Below are positions 11,133-17,893 of a DNA stretch of 21,526 nt, piece by piece; the first letter of the stretch is position 1, and each line of letters begins with the position of its first letter. The notes beneath the pieces were generated by a model. It had not been told where the DNA came from. It saw nothing but the letters and a program-made list of their open reading frames with translations, and did not search any database. Location: positions 1 through 21,526 of IMG/VR virus record IMGVR_UViG_3300034682_000399, one strand, 5' to 3'. Position numbers and translations under genes: made by a program. The DNA is from a virus.

Positions 11133-12257
11133 ATGTCCGCAGAACAGAAACTGATCGCGATCGAAGAGATCAGCGAGGCGAACGCACCGGCCATCTACGT
11201 GGCCGGCGGCCTGCAGCAATTCATTGACCTGGTGAAGGCTGAGGTCGAAGGCGAAGTGCCCGACCTGACCACCCGCAAGGGCCGCGAACGCATCGCCAGC
11301 CTGGCCGCCAAGGTCAGCAAGTCGAAGACGGCCGTCGAGAAGCCCGGTCGCGACTACCTGCGCCGGCTCAAGGAAATGCCGAAGGTGGTCGAGGCCGAAC
11401 TGCGTGAGTTCGTGACCACGATGGACGCGCTGCGGGACGAGATGCGCCGGCCGCTCACCGAGTGGGAGCAGGCAGAAGCCGCCCGTGTCGCCCGGCATGA
11501 GCAAGGCATTGCAGCCATCAAAGCGGAAGGCGCCGAACTCGGCCTGCTGACTGCCGAGGACCTTCTGGCCAGGATCGGAAGGGTTGAAGACGTTGTCCTG
11601 GACGACGCCTGGGAGGAATTCACCGCCGAGGCCGGACAGGTGAAAGACCAAGTGCTAGCTGTGCTTCGTGAAGCTCTGGCGGCCCGGCAGAAATACGACG
11701 CAGATCAGGCCGAGCTGGCCCGGCTGCGCCGCGAAGCTGAAGAGCGCGCCGAGCAGGACCGGATTCGAGCGGCACAAGAGGCCGCTGTCGAGGTCGAGCG
11801 CCAGCGCGTGGCCCAGCAGCAACAAGCAGAACGCGAAGCGGCAGCCCGTCGTGAACAGGAACTGCTTGACCAGGCCGCTGCGCAAGAGCGCGAAGCCGAG
11901 AATCAGCGCCTCCAGCTCAAGTTGCAGGCCGAGCAAGCCGAGCGCGCCCGGATCCAGGCTGAAGCCGACCGCGTTGCCACCGAGCAACGGATGGAGCAGG
12001 AGCGCCAAGACGCCGCACGCCGGCAAGAGGAAGCAGCCGAGCAGGCCCGCCAGGAAGAACGCCGTCGGGCCGATGCCGCTGCCGCCGAGATCCTTCGCCA
12101 GCAAGAAGCACGCGAGGCCGACAAGGCGCACCGGGCGAGCATCAACCGCGCCGCCCTGGAAGCCTTCATGGCCGAGGGCATGCCTGAAGCCTGCGCCAAG
12201 CAAGCGGTCACCCTGATCGCGCAGCGCAAGATCCCGAACATCGCCATTTCCTACTGA
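11133..12257 (+). CDS. DUF1351-like coiled-coil protein in recombination cassette
   Basis: A 374-residue protein. Residues 1-110 (AIYVAGGLQQFIDLVKAEVEG, then KGRERIASLAAKVSKSKTAVEK) resemble the DUF1351-type N-terminus of proteins found beside phage annealing proteins. Residues about 180-335 are a very long charged Ala/Gln/Glu/Arg coiled coil. The C-terminus (RASINRAALEAFMAEGMPEACAKQAVTLI) is a compact helical end also typical of the group. It is the first gene of the set DUF1351-like / ERF / YqaJ. A helper role in recombination or DNA-end handling is inferred from this constant neighbourhood. Coiled-coil composition causes spurious similarity to TolA-like proteins. Confidence 0.65.
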   Translation: MSAEQKLIAIEEISEANAPAIYVAGGLQQFIDLVKAEVEGEVPDLTTRKGRERIASLAAKVSKSKTAVEKPGRDYLRRLKEMPKVVEAELREFVTTMDALRDEMRRPLTEWEQAEAARVARHEQGIAAIKAEGAELGLLTAEDLLARIGRVEDVVLDDAWEEFTAEAGQVKDQVLAVLREALAARQKYDADQAELARLRREAEERAEQDRIRAAQEAAVEVERQRVAQQQQAEREAAARREQELLDQAAAQEREAENQRLQLKLQAEQAERARIQAEADRVATEQRMEQERQDAARRQEEAAEQARQEERRRADAAAAEILRQQEAREADKAHRASINRAALEAFMAEGMPEACAKQAVTLIAQRKIPNIAISY

Positions 12258-12267
12258 GGCACCGACC

Positions 12268-13029
12268 ATGAGCAGCACCATCATTGTGCCGGAGCAGCGC
12301 CGCCAGGTGGCCGCGCCCCCGCAGGCCGACAGCAGCATCCTGGCCGTCATCAGCCGGGCCGCTACCGACCCCACCTGTGACATCGACAAGCTGGAGCGCC
12401 TGATGGCGATGCATGAACGCATGCAGGCCCGTGATGCTGAGGCAGAGTTCAACGCCGCCATGGCAGCCATGCAGAGCGACATCCCGAGCATCGCCGAACG
12501 CGGCGCCATCGTGGTGAACGGCCAGAAGCGCAGCGACTACGCCACCTTCGAAGACATCAACGATGTCATCAAGCCGATCATGCAGGCCCACGGGTTCGCG
12601 ATCACCTTCAAGGTCGAGAACACGCCGGGCGGCTTGAGCGTAACCGGAATCCTAATGCACAGGGCCGGGCACCGCGAGAGCACCACCATGCTGCTCCCGC
12701 TCGACACCAGCGGCAGCAAGAACGCTGTCCAGGCGGTCGGGTCGTCCACCAGCTACGGCAAGCGCTACGTCATGAGCGCCCTGCTGAACCTCACGACCAG
12801 GGGCGAGGACGACGACGGCCATGCCGCTGTTCCGACTGCGAACGTCACCAGCGTGCAGGCGGCCGGAATCAGCGCCCTGCTCAATCGCTGTACCCAGAAA
12901 ACCCGCGACTGGTTCACCGGCGAATACGGTTCGGCTGAATGCGTGCCGAAGGGTCGCCACGACATCCTGGTCGCGCAACTGAACAAGGCCATAAGGGCCG
13001 CGGAGGCCGCAAATGCAGATCATCAGTGA
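12268..13029 (+). CDS. erf: ERF-family single-strand annealing protein
   Basis: A 253-residue protein with the ERF pattern from about residue 45 to 190: ERMQARDAEAEFNAAMAAMQ, then YATFEDINDVIKPIMQAHGF, and GSKNAVQAVGSSTSYGKRY, followed by the acidic EDDDG. ERF proteins (P22 Erf group) anneal complementary single strands in phage recombination and genome circularisation. The C-terminal 60 residues are a separate helical module. It overlaps the exonuclease gene by 17 bases, as expected for partners that act together on DNA ends. Confidence 0.9.
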   Translation: MSSTIIVPEQRRQVAAPPQADSSILAVISRAATDPTCDIDKLERLMAMHERMQARDAEAEFNAAMAAMQSDIPSIAERGAIVVNGQKRSDYATFEDINDVIKPIMQAHGFAITFKVENTPGGLSVTGILMHRAGHRESTTMLLPLDTSGSKNAVQAVGSSTSYGKRYVMSALLNLTTRGEDDDGHAAVPTANVTSVQAAGISALLNRCTQKTRDWFTGEYGSAECVPKGRHDILVAQLNKAIRAAEAANADHQ

Positions 13030-13630
13030 TGTCGAGCAAGGCACTCAGGCCTGGCTGGACCTGCGACTGGGCATCATCACCTGCAGCGAGTTGGACTGCC
13101 TGCTGGTGAACGGCAAGGGTGAGGCTGGATTCGGCGCCGGCGCGTTCACCTACATGAACACCCTGATCGGTGAGCGAATAACCGGCGAGGCGGCCGACCC
13201 GTTTACCGGCAACCGTCACACCGAGCGCGGCCATGAGCTGGAAGGTACGGCCCGGGTCCTGTACTGCGACCGCGAGGACGTCCAGACCCACCAGGTGGGG
13301 ATCATCCTAAACCACGGCATCGGCTACTCGCCGGACGCTCTGGTCAGCGACAACGGCCTCACCGAGATCAAGACCAAGCTTCCGAAGCTGCAGGTCGACG
13401 TGATCCTGGGCGGCGAGATCCCCAAAGAGCACGTAGCCCAGTGCCAGGGTGGCCTGTGGGTGTCTGAGCGCGAGTGGATCGACTTCATCTGCTACTGGCC
13501 GGGCATGCCGCTTTTCGTGAAGCGCGCCTACCGCGACGAGGCGATGATCCGCAAGCTCTCGGAGCGTGTGAAGACCTTTTACGAAATCCTCGACGAGCGC
13601 ATGAACAGGGTGCTCGGCATAGCAGCATGA
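13013..13630 (+). CDS. YqaJ-type viral exonuclease (lambda-exo-like)
   Basis: A 205-residue protein of the PD-(D/E)XK class. The N-terminal EQGTQAWLDLRLGIITCS (8-25) is the YqaJ signature; the acidic metal ligands are seen as D108 in GYSPDAL and E118-x-K120 in LTEIKTK, with E75 in RGHELE as a further candidate. It should degrade one strand of double-stranded ends to make substrate for the ERF protein. The start overlaps the ERF gene by 17 bases. The size is usual for the family. Confidence 0.9.
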   Translation: MQIISDVEQGTQAWLDLRLGIITCSELDCLLVNGKGEAGFGAGAFTYMNTLIGERITGEAADPFTGNRHTERGHELEGTARVLYCDREDVQTHQVGIILNHGIGYSPDALVSDNGLTEIKTKLPKLQVDVILGGEIPKEHVAQCQGGLWVSEREWIDFICYWPGMPLFVKRAYRDEAMIRKLSERVKTFYEILDERMNRVLGIAA

Positions 13631-13639
13631 GGTGGCAGT

Positions 13640-14152
13640 ATGAACCAATCCATCGACCTGGAGGCCGCCAAAGCGGCCTTCTTCTCGTCTGGCGGCCGGA
13701 TCATTGTGCTGGAGGGGTTCCAGTATGTGCCCTTCCGCCAGCGTCATCACCCTGAGCCGAAGCCAAAGCGGGTCAAGCCAGTCAAGCAGGAGCGCGGCGG
13801 CGAGCGTAAAAGCCGCGCCAAGGAACGCACAGCTCAGGTAGAAGAGCTCGCCAAGACCATGACCTGTGGCGAGGTCGCAAAGCTCCTGGGCGAAACCAAG
13901 ACCGCTCTCTGGGGCGTAGCGGCGCGTGGAGGATTCAGGTTCTTCAGCCCGCCGAAGCCGGCCAGACCCGAAAAGGTGAAGGCCGAGCCGAGTCAGGAAG
14001 ATCGCGACCTCGCCGACAAGATCATAGCCCTGCGTGATTCCGGCATGTCCCGGTGGGGTGTGACTTTGGAGTTGGGCATCGGAAACTGCCGGTTCGCACG
14101 CATCCTTGCCGCGTTCGACATCAACTTCCCGCTCCAGCGGAATCGGGGCTAG
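13640..14152 (+). CDS. Basic phage protein with HTH-like segments
   Basis: A 170-residue, Lys/Arg-rich protein following the exonuclease with GAGGTGG before the ATG. Two segments look like helix-turn-helix units: TCGEVAKLLGETKTALWGVAARG (about 75-97) and LRDSGMSRWGVTLELGIGNCRFARIL (about 131-156), separated by a basic Pro/Lys linker. It could be a DNA-binding regulator of late or middle genes, but I do not recognise the family. Confidence 0.6.
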   Translation: MNQSIDLEAAKAAFFSSGGRIIVLEGFQYVPFRQRHHPEPKPKRVKPVKQERGGERKSRAKERTAQVEELAKTMTCGEVAKLLGETKTALWGVAARGGFRFFSPPKPARPEKVKAEPSQEDRDLADKIIALRDSGMSRWGVTLELGIGNCRFARILAAFDINFPLQRNRG

Positions 14153-14155
14153 GTC

Positions 14156-14320
14156 ATGATCACAACCATGTCACAGCCCGTGCCCGCCGTGAAGTACGCG
14201 GCGGCCATGGCCAGATCCACTGGTCAGCCTTGGGGCGTATACCGAGGAAACAAGCGTCTACTGGTGGTTATGCCGTCTGGCTCGACGAAGAAAACGCCCA
14301 TTGAGGTATGCCACCCATGA
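14156..14320 (+). CDS. 54-residue hypothetical protein
   Basis: A short frame MITTMSQPVPAVKYAAAMAR at 14156-14320, with GGGGCTAGG before the ATG, fills the space after the HTH-like gene. It is basic with a hydrophobic strand (KRLLVVMPSG). An internal Met at codon 5 is an alternative start. Its stop overlaps a following ATG as ATGA. No family is recognised. Confidence 0.5.
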   Translation: MITTMSQPVPAVKYAAAMARSTGQPWGVYRGNKRLLVVMPSGSTKKTPIEVCHP

Positions 14321-14499
14321 AACGCATCCAGAAGCTCACGCAGCAGCGTCGCCGCCAGCTGCACATACACATCCCGCCCAGCGGAATCATGGAGGTGCCG
14401 TATGGCGATGTCACCCAAGGAGCGCGACGAGAAGCGCCGCGCCAAAGCCGCACGGTTGCAGGAAGAAGACCTGCGCTTGAAGGTTCGACCAGGGACTAG
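14317..14499 (+). CDS. Possible short ORF overlapping the next gene
   Basis: A frame MKRIQKLTQQRRRQLHIHIPP starts by ATGA overlap at 14317 and fills the 80-base gap before 14402, but its second half runs out of frame inside the next gene and looks like a shadow there. It may be a short real gene or only a leader. Evidence is weak. Confidence 0.25.
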   Translation: MKRIQKLTQQRRRQLHIHIPPSGIMEVPYGDVTQGARREAPRQSRTVAGRRPALEGSTRD

Positions 14500-14764
14500 A
14501 CAGGCACTAGCCGAGATAAAGGCCTGGGCCAGCGTCGAGGAAAACGGCGAAGCCATGACCCTGCTCATCCACCGCATCCATGAATTAGGGCCTGAAGCGG
14601 CCCGCCACTTCCTCAGTCCACCGCGCCACGAAATCAAGCTATCGAATTCTGTGGTGCGCAAGCTCGACCAGTTCCGACTGAGCCGCGAACTGCGCGCGCC
14701 CGGCCTGGAGCTCGGCGACGACCCGGACGACACCGGCCTGATCCTGCTCGCAGAACGGGCCTGA
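14402..14764 (+). CDS. Small RHH-like or helical DNA-binding protein
   Basis: A 120-residue protein with GGAGG six bases before the ATG. A charged N-terminal helix (SPKERDEKRRAKAARLQEED) is followed by LRLKVRPGTRQALAEIKAWASVEENGEAMTLLI split as strand-helix-helix, similar to RHH folds, and then a second similar segment (HEIKLSNSVVRKLDQFRL). Two RHH-like units in one chain would be a pseudo-dimer. Family not recognised; regulatory role inferred. It is the last gene of the rightward block before an opposite-strand gene. Confidence 0.5.
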   Translation: MAMSPKERDEKRRAKAARLQEEDLRLKVRPGTRQALAEIKAWASVEENGEAMTLLIHRIHELGPEAARHFLSPPRHEIKLSNSVVRKLDQFRLSRELRAPGLELGDDPDDTGLILLAERA

Positions 14765-14824
14765 CTCAGCCCTCAACCGGATGATGATGCTGATTATTCA
14801 ACAGGACCCTGGATGTGAGCCGAA

Positions 14825-15202
14825 TCAGTCCTTTTTCGGGTAAGGAACCCACAAGGTGCAGGCTGACGCGGATTGTCCAATCAGCCAGTCATGCTCGCGG
14901 GCATCGAATGGTCTTTCCATGCCATCGGCGACTTTCAGTGCAACCGTGTAGGCCCCGACAACCTCACCCTCGTAGGGCATTGTTTCGACAAAAGCTGGGT
15001 TTGCCTTGAGCGCCTTGAATGCTTCAAGCAGGAGATCTGGATGTTTGCTGGCGTCCGCATTCATTTCGATCACAGAAACTGCGAGAAAGGCCGCGTTTGA
15101 GCACCGATCAATCTTTTCACGCTGCGCCTTGTTGCTTTCAGTCGCACTCACTGAAGTGATGAATGACAGTGCAACCCATGCAGCGGCAATCGCGTAGCGC
15201 AT
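14825..15202 (-). CDS. Secreted small protein, probable moron
   Basis: A 125-residue protein with a clear Sec signal peptide: MRYAIAAAWVALSFITSVSA with likely cleavage after A20. The mature part is helical with two Cys (C34 and one near the end in SASACTLWV) that could form a disulfide in the periplasm. It is read against the surrounding operon, with its own GAGGA ribosome site and an inverted repeat CCTCGA / TCGAGG (15211-15228) just upstream. That arrangement is typical of a moron expressed in the lysogen. Target and function unknown. Confidence 0.65.
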   Translation of the reverse strand: MRYAIAAAWVALSFITSVSATESNKAQREKIDRCSNAAFLAVSVIEMNADASKHPDLLLEAFKALKANPAFVETMPYEGEVVGAYTVALKVADGMERPFDAREHDWLIGQSASACTLWVPYPKKD

Positions 15203-15210
15203 TGAGTAGT

Positions 15211-15228
15211 CCTCGAATTAGATCGAGG
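15211..15228. repeat. Inverted repeat between divergent genes
   Basis: CCTCGA and TCGAGG arms surround ATTAGA. It lies 9 bases upstream of the secreted-protein start and 4 bases before the leader ORF at 15232, so it could be an operator for either; it also contains their ribosome sites (GAGGA and CGAGG). Confidence 0.4.
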
Positions 15229-15231
15229 CGA

Positions 15232-15312
15232 ATGAAACACCATCCCAAACCAAATTGCCACCATGCCGCATCCGGGCCACGGAGGGCGGCGCATGCATGG
15301 AGAAAGCCATGA
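15232..15312 (+). CDS. 26-codon leader ORF ending HAWRKP, coupled to next gene
   Basis: A short frame beginning MKHHPKPNCHH and ending AAHAWRKP stops with TGA overlapping the next ATG (15309). CGAGG lies just before its start. The end of the frame contains the GGAG ribosome site of the next gene. A second frame of the same length and with the same six-residue ending is at 16130-16210. It may be a translational coupler rather than a functional peptide. Confidence 0.4.
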   Translation: MKHHPKPNCHHAASGPRRAAHAWRKP

Positions 15313-15854
15313 ACGTCGAGACATCGACCGTCACCAAGCTGCTGATCACCGGCGCCGAAGGCCTGGACCCGATCAGCGTCTACCTAGAAGACTTCGAGCC
15401 CTGCAAGGGCAAGATCACCGTCAGCTGCTACGACAAGACCTGGCACGCCTACTGGGGTGGTATGTGGGATGGCCTGACCATCGGCCAGTTCTTCTGCAAG
15501 CTGCACGACGCCTACATCATCGGCTACTTCGACCGGTCGCTGAGTTCTCGCCGGTTCAGCGCTGAAGCGCTGGCCGACAAAGCGCGGAAGGTGATCGTGC
15601 AAATGCGGCGTGACCGGGATCTGGACGCAGAAGATGCCCGAAGCCTGCTCGACGAGGCTGAGGATGTTCGACACACCAGCTCGCTCGATGAGTGCGGCGG
15701 CGCCCACCGCGAGTTCCTGCACCGCGTATTCGGTGACGACTGGTGGAACCTGCCGGCCGACGCCATGGAGCGCAACCCTGACTGGGACTACCTCTGTCGC
15801 ATCATCGCAGCAGTTCAGCAGGCCCTTGCCAAACAGTTCCCGATAGCCTCCTGA
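15309..15854 (+). CDS. Conserved phage protein (VTKLLITG...AYWGGM type)
   Basis: A 181-residue protein starting MNVETSTVTK. This ATG is preferred over 15297 because GGAG is six bases upstream and the leader ORF stop overlaps it. The pattern VTKLLITGAEGLDPISVYLEDF, GKITVSCYDKTWHAYWGGM, TIGQFF and DDYIIGY-like residues is one I recognise from many phage and prophage proteins of unknown function. The middle is helical and the end has DWDYLCRIIAAVQQAL. It is alone in its direction before a minus-strand gene. Confidence 0.7.
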   Translation: MNVETSTVTKLLITGAEGLDPISVYLEDFEPCKGKITVSCYDKTWHAYWGGMWDGLTIGQFFCKLHDAYIIGYFDRSLSSRRFSAEALADKARKVIVQMRRDRDLDAEDARSLLDEAEDVRHTSSLDECGGAHREFLHRVFGDDWWNLPADAMERNPDWDYLCRIIAAVQQALAKQFPIAS

Positions 15855-15877
15855 CTGTCCTTCGCTGCCAGCCAGCC

Positions 15878-16099
15878 TCAGTCGACTGCGCGCCCGTCAA
15901 CACAAGATTCAACGCACGCAACAATCGCCGTAAAGCTACCGGTGAAGCTGTGCCGAAGCTCTCTCGGCATGTCGTAGGAAAAGTGGATCAACCAGGAGCC
16001 GTCGCCCAGCAGCACTGCCTCCTGACGGTACTTATCAACCTGATCCTCATCAATGCCGAGAGCTGCTGCGATTTCCTGGTTTGTTGGCTCGCGGTCCAT
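15878..16099 (-). CDS. Small HTH-like protein on opposite strand
   Basis: A 73-residue protein with TNQEIAAALGIDEDQVDKYRQEA (6-28), the shape of a helix-turn-helix or short helical pair, then GSWLIHFSYDMPREL. It is read against the neighbouring genes and no strong ribosome site is evident (CGAGATG lies 14 bases upstream). It has a protein-like composition and is probably real. Function unknown; regulatory or moron gene. Confidence 0.5.
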   Translation of the reverse strand: MDREPTNQEIAAALGIDEDQVDKYRQEAVLLGDGSWLIHFSYDMPRELRHSFTGSFTAIVACVESCVDGRAVD

Positions 16100-16129
16100 C
16101 GGGTATTCATCTCGTTGACTGGTATTACA

Positions 16130-16210
16130 ATGAATAACCCAAATGCCATTAAATTGCCACTACCAGGTACAACACCGGCCAAGCCGGTGCATGCATGGAG
16201 AAAACCATGA
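16130..16210 (+). CDS. Second 26-codon leader ORF ending HAWRKP
   Basis: A frame starting MNNPNAIKLPLPGTTP and ending PVHAWRKP stops with TGA overlapping an ATG at 16208. Its last 22 bases differ at one position from those of the leader ORF at 15232-15312. A hairpin CACCGGC / GCCGGTG (16173-16189) precedes the shared ending. No ribosome site is visible before its own ATG. The gene it couples to is only 16 codons long (16208-16258, MSDNQTPIGCMDHGKT), so the downstream gene may be decayed. Confidence 0.4.
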   Translation: MNNPNAIKLPLPGTTPAKPVHAWRKP

Positions 16211-16267
16211 GCGATAACCAGACCCCAATCGGCTGCATGGACCACGGAAAGACATAAAGGCGACCGA

Positions 16268-16342
16268 ATGCCTGACTGGGTTGGCCAAAGCCACTGCTCG
16301 AACCTCAACTGCAGGTGCCAGGAATTCCTGAATCGAGCCTGA
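16268..16342 (+). CDS. 24-residue Cys-rich mini-ORF
   Basis: MPDWVGQSHCSNLNCRCQEF from 16268, with AAAGG upstream. Three Cys and one His are close together. It could be a real tiny metal-binding peptide or the remnant of a larger gene. Apart from the mini-ORFs listed here I see nothing in 16100-16414. Confidence 0.3.
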   Translation: MPDWVGQSHCSNLNCRCQEFLNRA

Positions 16343-16414
16343 CCCTCCTGCGCTGCCCGCCAGCGCCCTCCCCTATTCAACGATAACGCCTCCCCGGCGA
16401 GGGCGGACTGGCAA

Positions 16415-16885
16415 TTATTTGGCGGCCACCTTGTAGGGCAATGCTGGTGGGGGCGTCTGCGCTGTAGAGTTTGACAATGCCTGAATGGCAACGCCCAGAC
16501 TAAACACGGCAATGATTGCGCTGGCGATAGTGACCAACGTGTTTAAGCCTGGATTCGAGTTCCAATAGCCCACAAACCTTTGCCAAGAGGTTCGTTCGGA
16601 GTGGTAGTAGCCTTCGGCGGTCAGGTGATACCACAAGGGCTCACCCTTCCTGAGAAAGCCTCTTGCCTCCAGCTCCTGGAAATTTTCCTTGATCAGCGGC
16701 TTGATCACCCTTCCGCTCTGCTCGAAGAGGTTTGGGATCCGCTGTGCGAACAACTCATGAGCCGCAATGGTGACTTTGAACTCGCCAAGATTTCTGACCC
16801 CATGCCCATATTTCTCCACATACATCTTGTGGATTTCGCGAAGAAATTGGTCAGGCATTTCCTTAGGGATTTTTCCTGTGAACAC
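16415..16885 (-). CDS. Winged-helix-like protein with C-terminal membrane anchor
   Basis: A protein of about 156 residues from a GTG at 16885 (AGG eight bases upstream), or 147 from the ATG at 16858. Upstream residues in the same frame are only the shadow of the methyltransferase gene. A helical N-terminal part is followed by a winged-helix-like unit (ENFQELEARGFLRKGEPLWYHLTAEGYYH, about 68-95) and one transmembrane helix (about 115-137), ending in a Pro-rich tail. Lower GC than its neighbours and opposite orientation suggest a moron. It is divergent from the methyltransferase gene, 71 bases apart. Not recognised; a membrane-tethered sensor or exclusion factor is possible. Confidence 0.6.
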   Translation of the reverse strand: MFTGKIPKEMPDQFLREIHKMYVEKYGHGVRNLGEFKVTIAAHELFAQRIPNLFEQSGRVIKPLIKENFQELEARGFLRKGEPLWYHLTAEGYYHSERTSWQRFVGYWNSNPGLNTLVTIASAIIAVFSLGVAIQALSNSTAQTPPPALPYKVAAK

Positions 16886-16888
16886 ACC

Positions 16889-16912
16889 GATTCGCCTGCA
16901 AAAGGGCGAATC
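16889..16912. repeat. Inverted repeat GATTCGCC / GGCGAATC
   Basis: A perfect 8-bp inverted repeat with an 8-base spacer lies directly upstream of the GTG of the membrane-anchored protein and 45 bases before the methyltransferase ATG. It could be a hairpin in the leader or an operator shared by the divergent pair. Confidence 0.5.
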
Positions 16913-16956
16913 GTAATCCTCAAAATGGCTTTTCGCTACTGTCTGTAGGTGTCCCG

Positions 16957-17880
16957 ATGACCACAGCAATCGACCTGTTCGCCGGCCTCGGCGGATGGAG
17001 CACCGGCGCGCGCGCCGCAGGCGTCCAGGTTCTCTGGGCGGCAAACCACTGGCCCGTGGCCGTTGAATGGCACAGCGCCAACCACCCCGACACGCAGCAC
17101 GTTTGCCAGGACTTGCACCAGGCGCGCTGGGAGCAGGTGCCGGCGCACGACATCCTGCTGGCCTCGCCTTGCTGCCAGGGTCACGCCAAGGCCCGCGGCA
17201 AGAAGTCGGGCAACCCCGAGCACGACGCATCGCGCTCGACGGCCTGGGCGCCGGTATCTGCTCTGGAGTTCCACCGGCCGCAGGCAGCAGTGATCGAGAA
17301 CGTGCCTGAGTTCACCGACTGGCTCCTCTACCCAGCTTGGTTGCAGGCCATCCAGGCGATGGGCTACCAGTGTGCGCCGCACATCGTGGACTGCGCCGAC
17401 CTCGGCGTGCCGCAGCACCGGGTGCGCCTGTTCATGGTCCTGACGCGCAGCAAGGCCCCACTGATGCTTCAGCTGCAGCGCGAGCGGCATGTGCCGGCCA
17501 GCAGCTTCCTCGACTTCGGCGCCGGGCGCTGGTCGCAGATCGAGAAGCCAGGCCGGGCCCAGGCCACGCTCGACCGGGTGCGCAACGGGCGCCAGCGCTT
17601 CGGCGACCGCTTCATCATGCCCTATTACGGCAAGGGCTCCGGCACCACCGGCCGCGACATCAACCGTCCGATCGGCACCATCACCACTCTGGACCGCTGG
17701 GCCCTGGTCGAAGGTGACCGCATGCGAATGCTCAGCGCCAGCGAGGCCCTGGCCGCGATGTCGTTCCCAGCTGACACCCTACGGCCGGACAATCACCGGC
17801 TGACCATGCACATGGCCGGCAATGCGGTACCACCGCTGGCGGGCCAGCGAGTAATTGAAGCCCTTTTGAAAGCCGCATAG
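16957..17880 (+). CDS. C5-cytosine DNA methyltransferase (Dcm-like), orphan
   Basis: A 307-residue protein with the ordered C5-MTase motifs: I, DLFAGLGGWSTG (6-17), for S-adenosylmethionine; IV, SPCCQGHA (70-77), whose Cys before Gln (C73) is the expected catalytic residue with an extra Cys in place of the usual Pro; VI, ENV (114-116); VIII, QHRVR (153-157); and X, GNAVPP (288-293). The target-recognition region between VIII and X is short to moderate. No restriction endonuclease gene is next to it, so it probably modifies phage DNA to escape host restriction or alters host gene expression. AGGTG lies before the ATG. The target sequence cannot be read from the protein. Confidence 0.9.
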   Translation: MTTAIDLFAGLGGWSTGARAAGVQVLWAANHWPVAVEWHSANHPDTQHVCQDLHQARWEQVPAHDILLASPCCQGHAKARGKKSGNPEHDASRSTAWAPVSALEFHRPQAAVIENVPEFTDWLLYPAWLQAIQAMGYQCAPHIVDCADLGVPQHRVRLFMVLTRSKAPLMLQLQRERHVPASSFLDFGAGRWSQIEKPGRAQATLDRVRNGRQRFGDRFIMPYYGKGSGTTGRDINRPIGTITTLDRWALVEGDRMRMLSASEALAAMSFPADTLRPDNHRLTMHMAGNAVPPLAGQRVIEALLKAA

Positions 17881-17893
17881 GCCGGAGCTACCC

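Noticed and set aside
11655-12509. 284-codon leftward open frame
   Set aside because: Antisense shadow of the DUF1351-like coiled coil and ERF genes; Ala/Leu/Gly-rich composition comes from the opposite strand's repeats.
16886-17230. N-terminal extension of the membrane-anchored protein to 17230
   Set aside because: The extension is antisense to the methyltransferase start and is Arg/Pro-rich shadow sequence; the first credible start codon is the GTG at 16885.
17337-17717. 126-codon rightward frame inside the methyltransferase gene
   Set aside because: Arg/Pro/His-rich shadow of the methyltransferase, whose motifs are all in the other frame.
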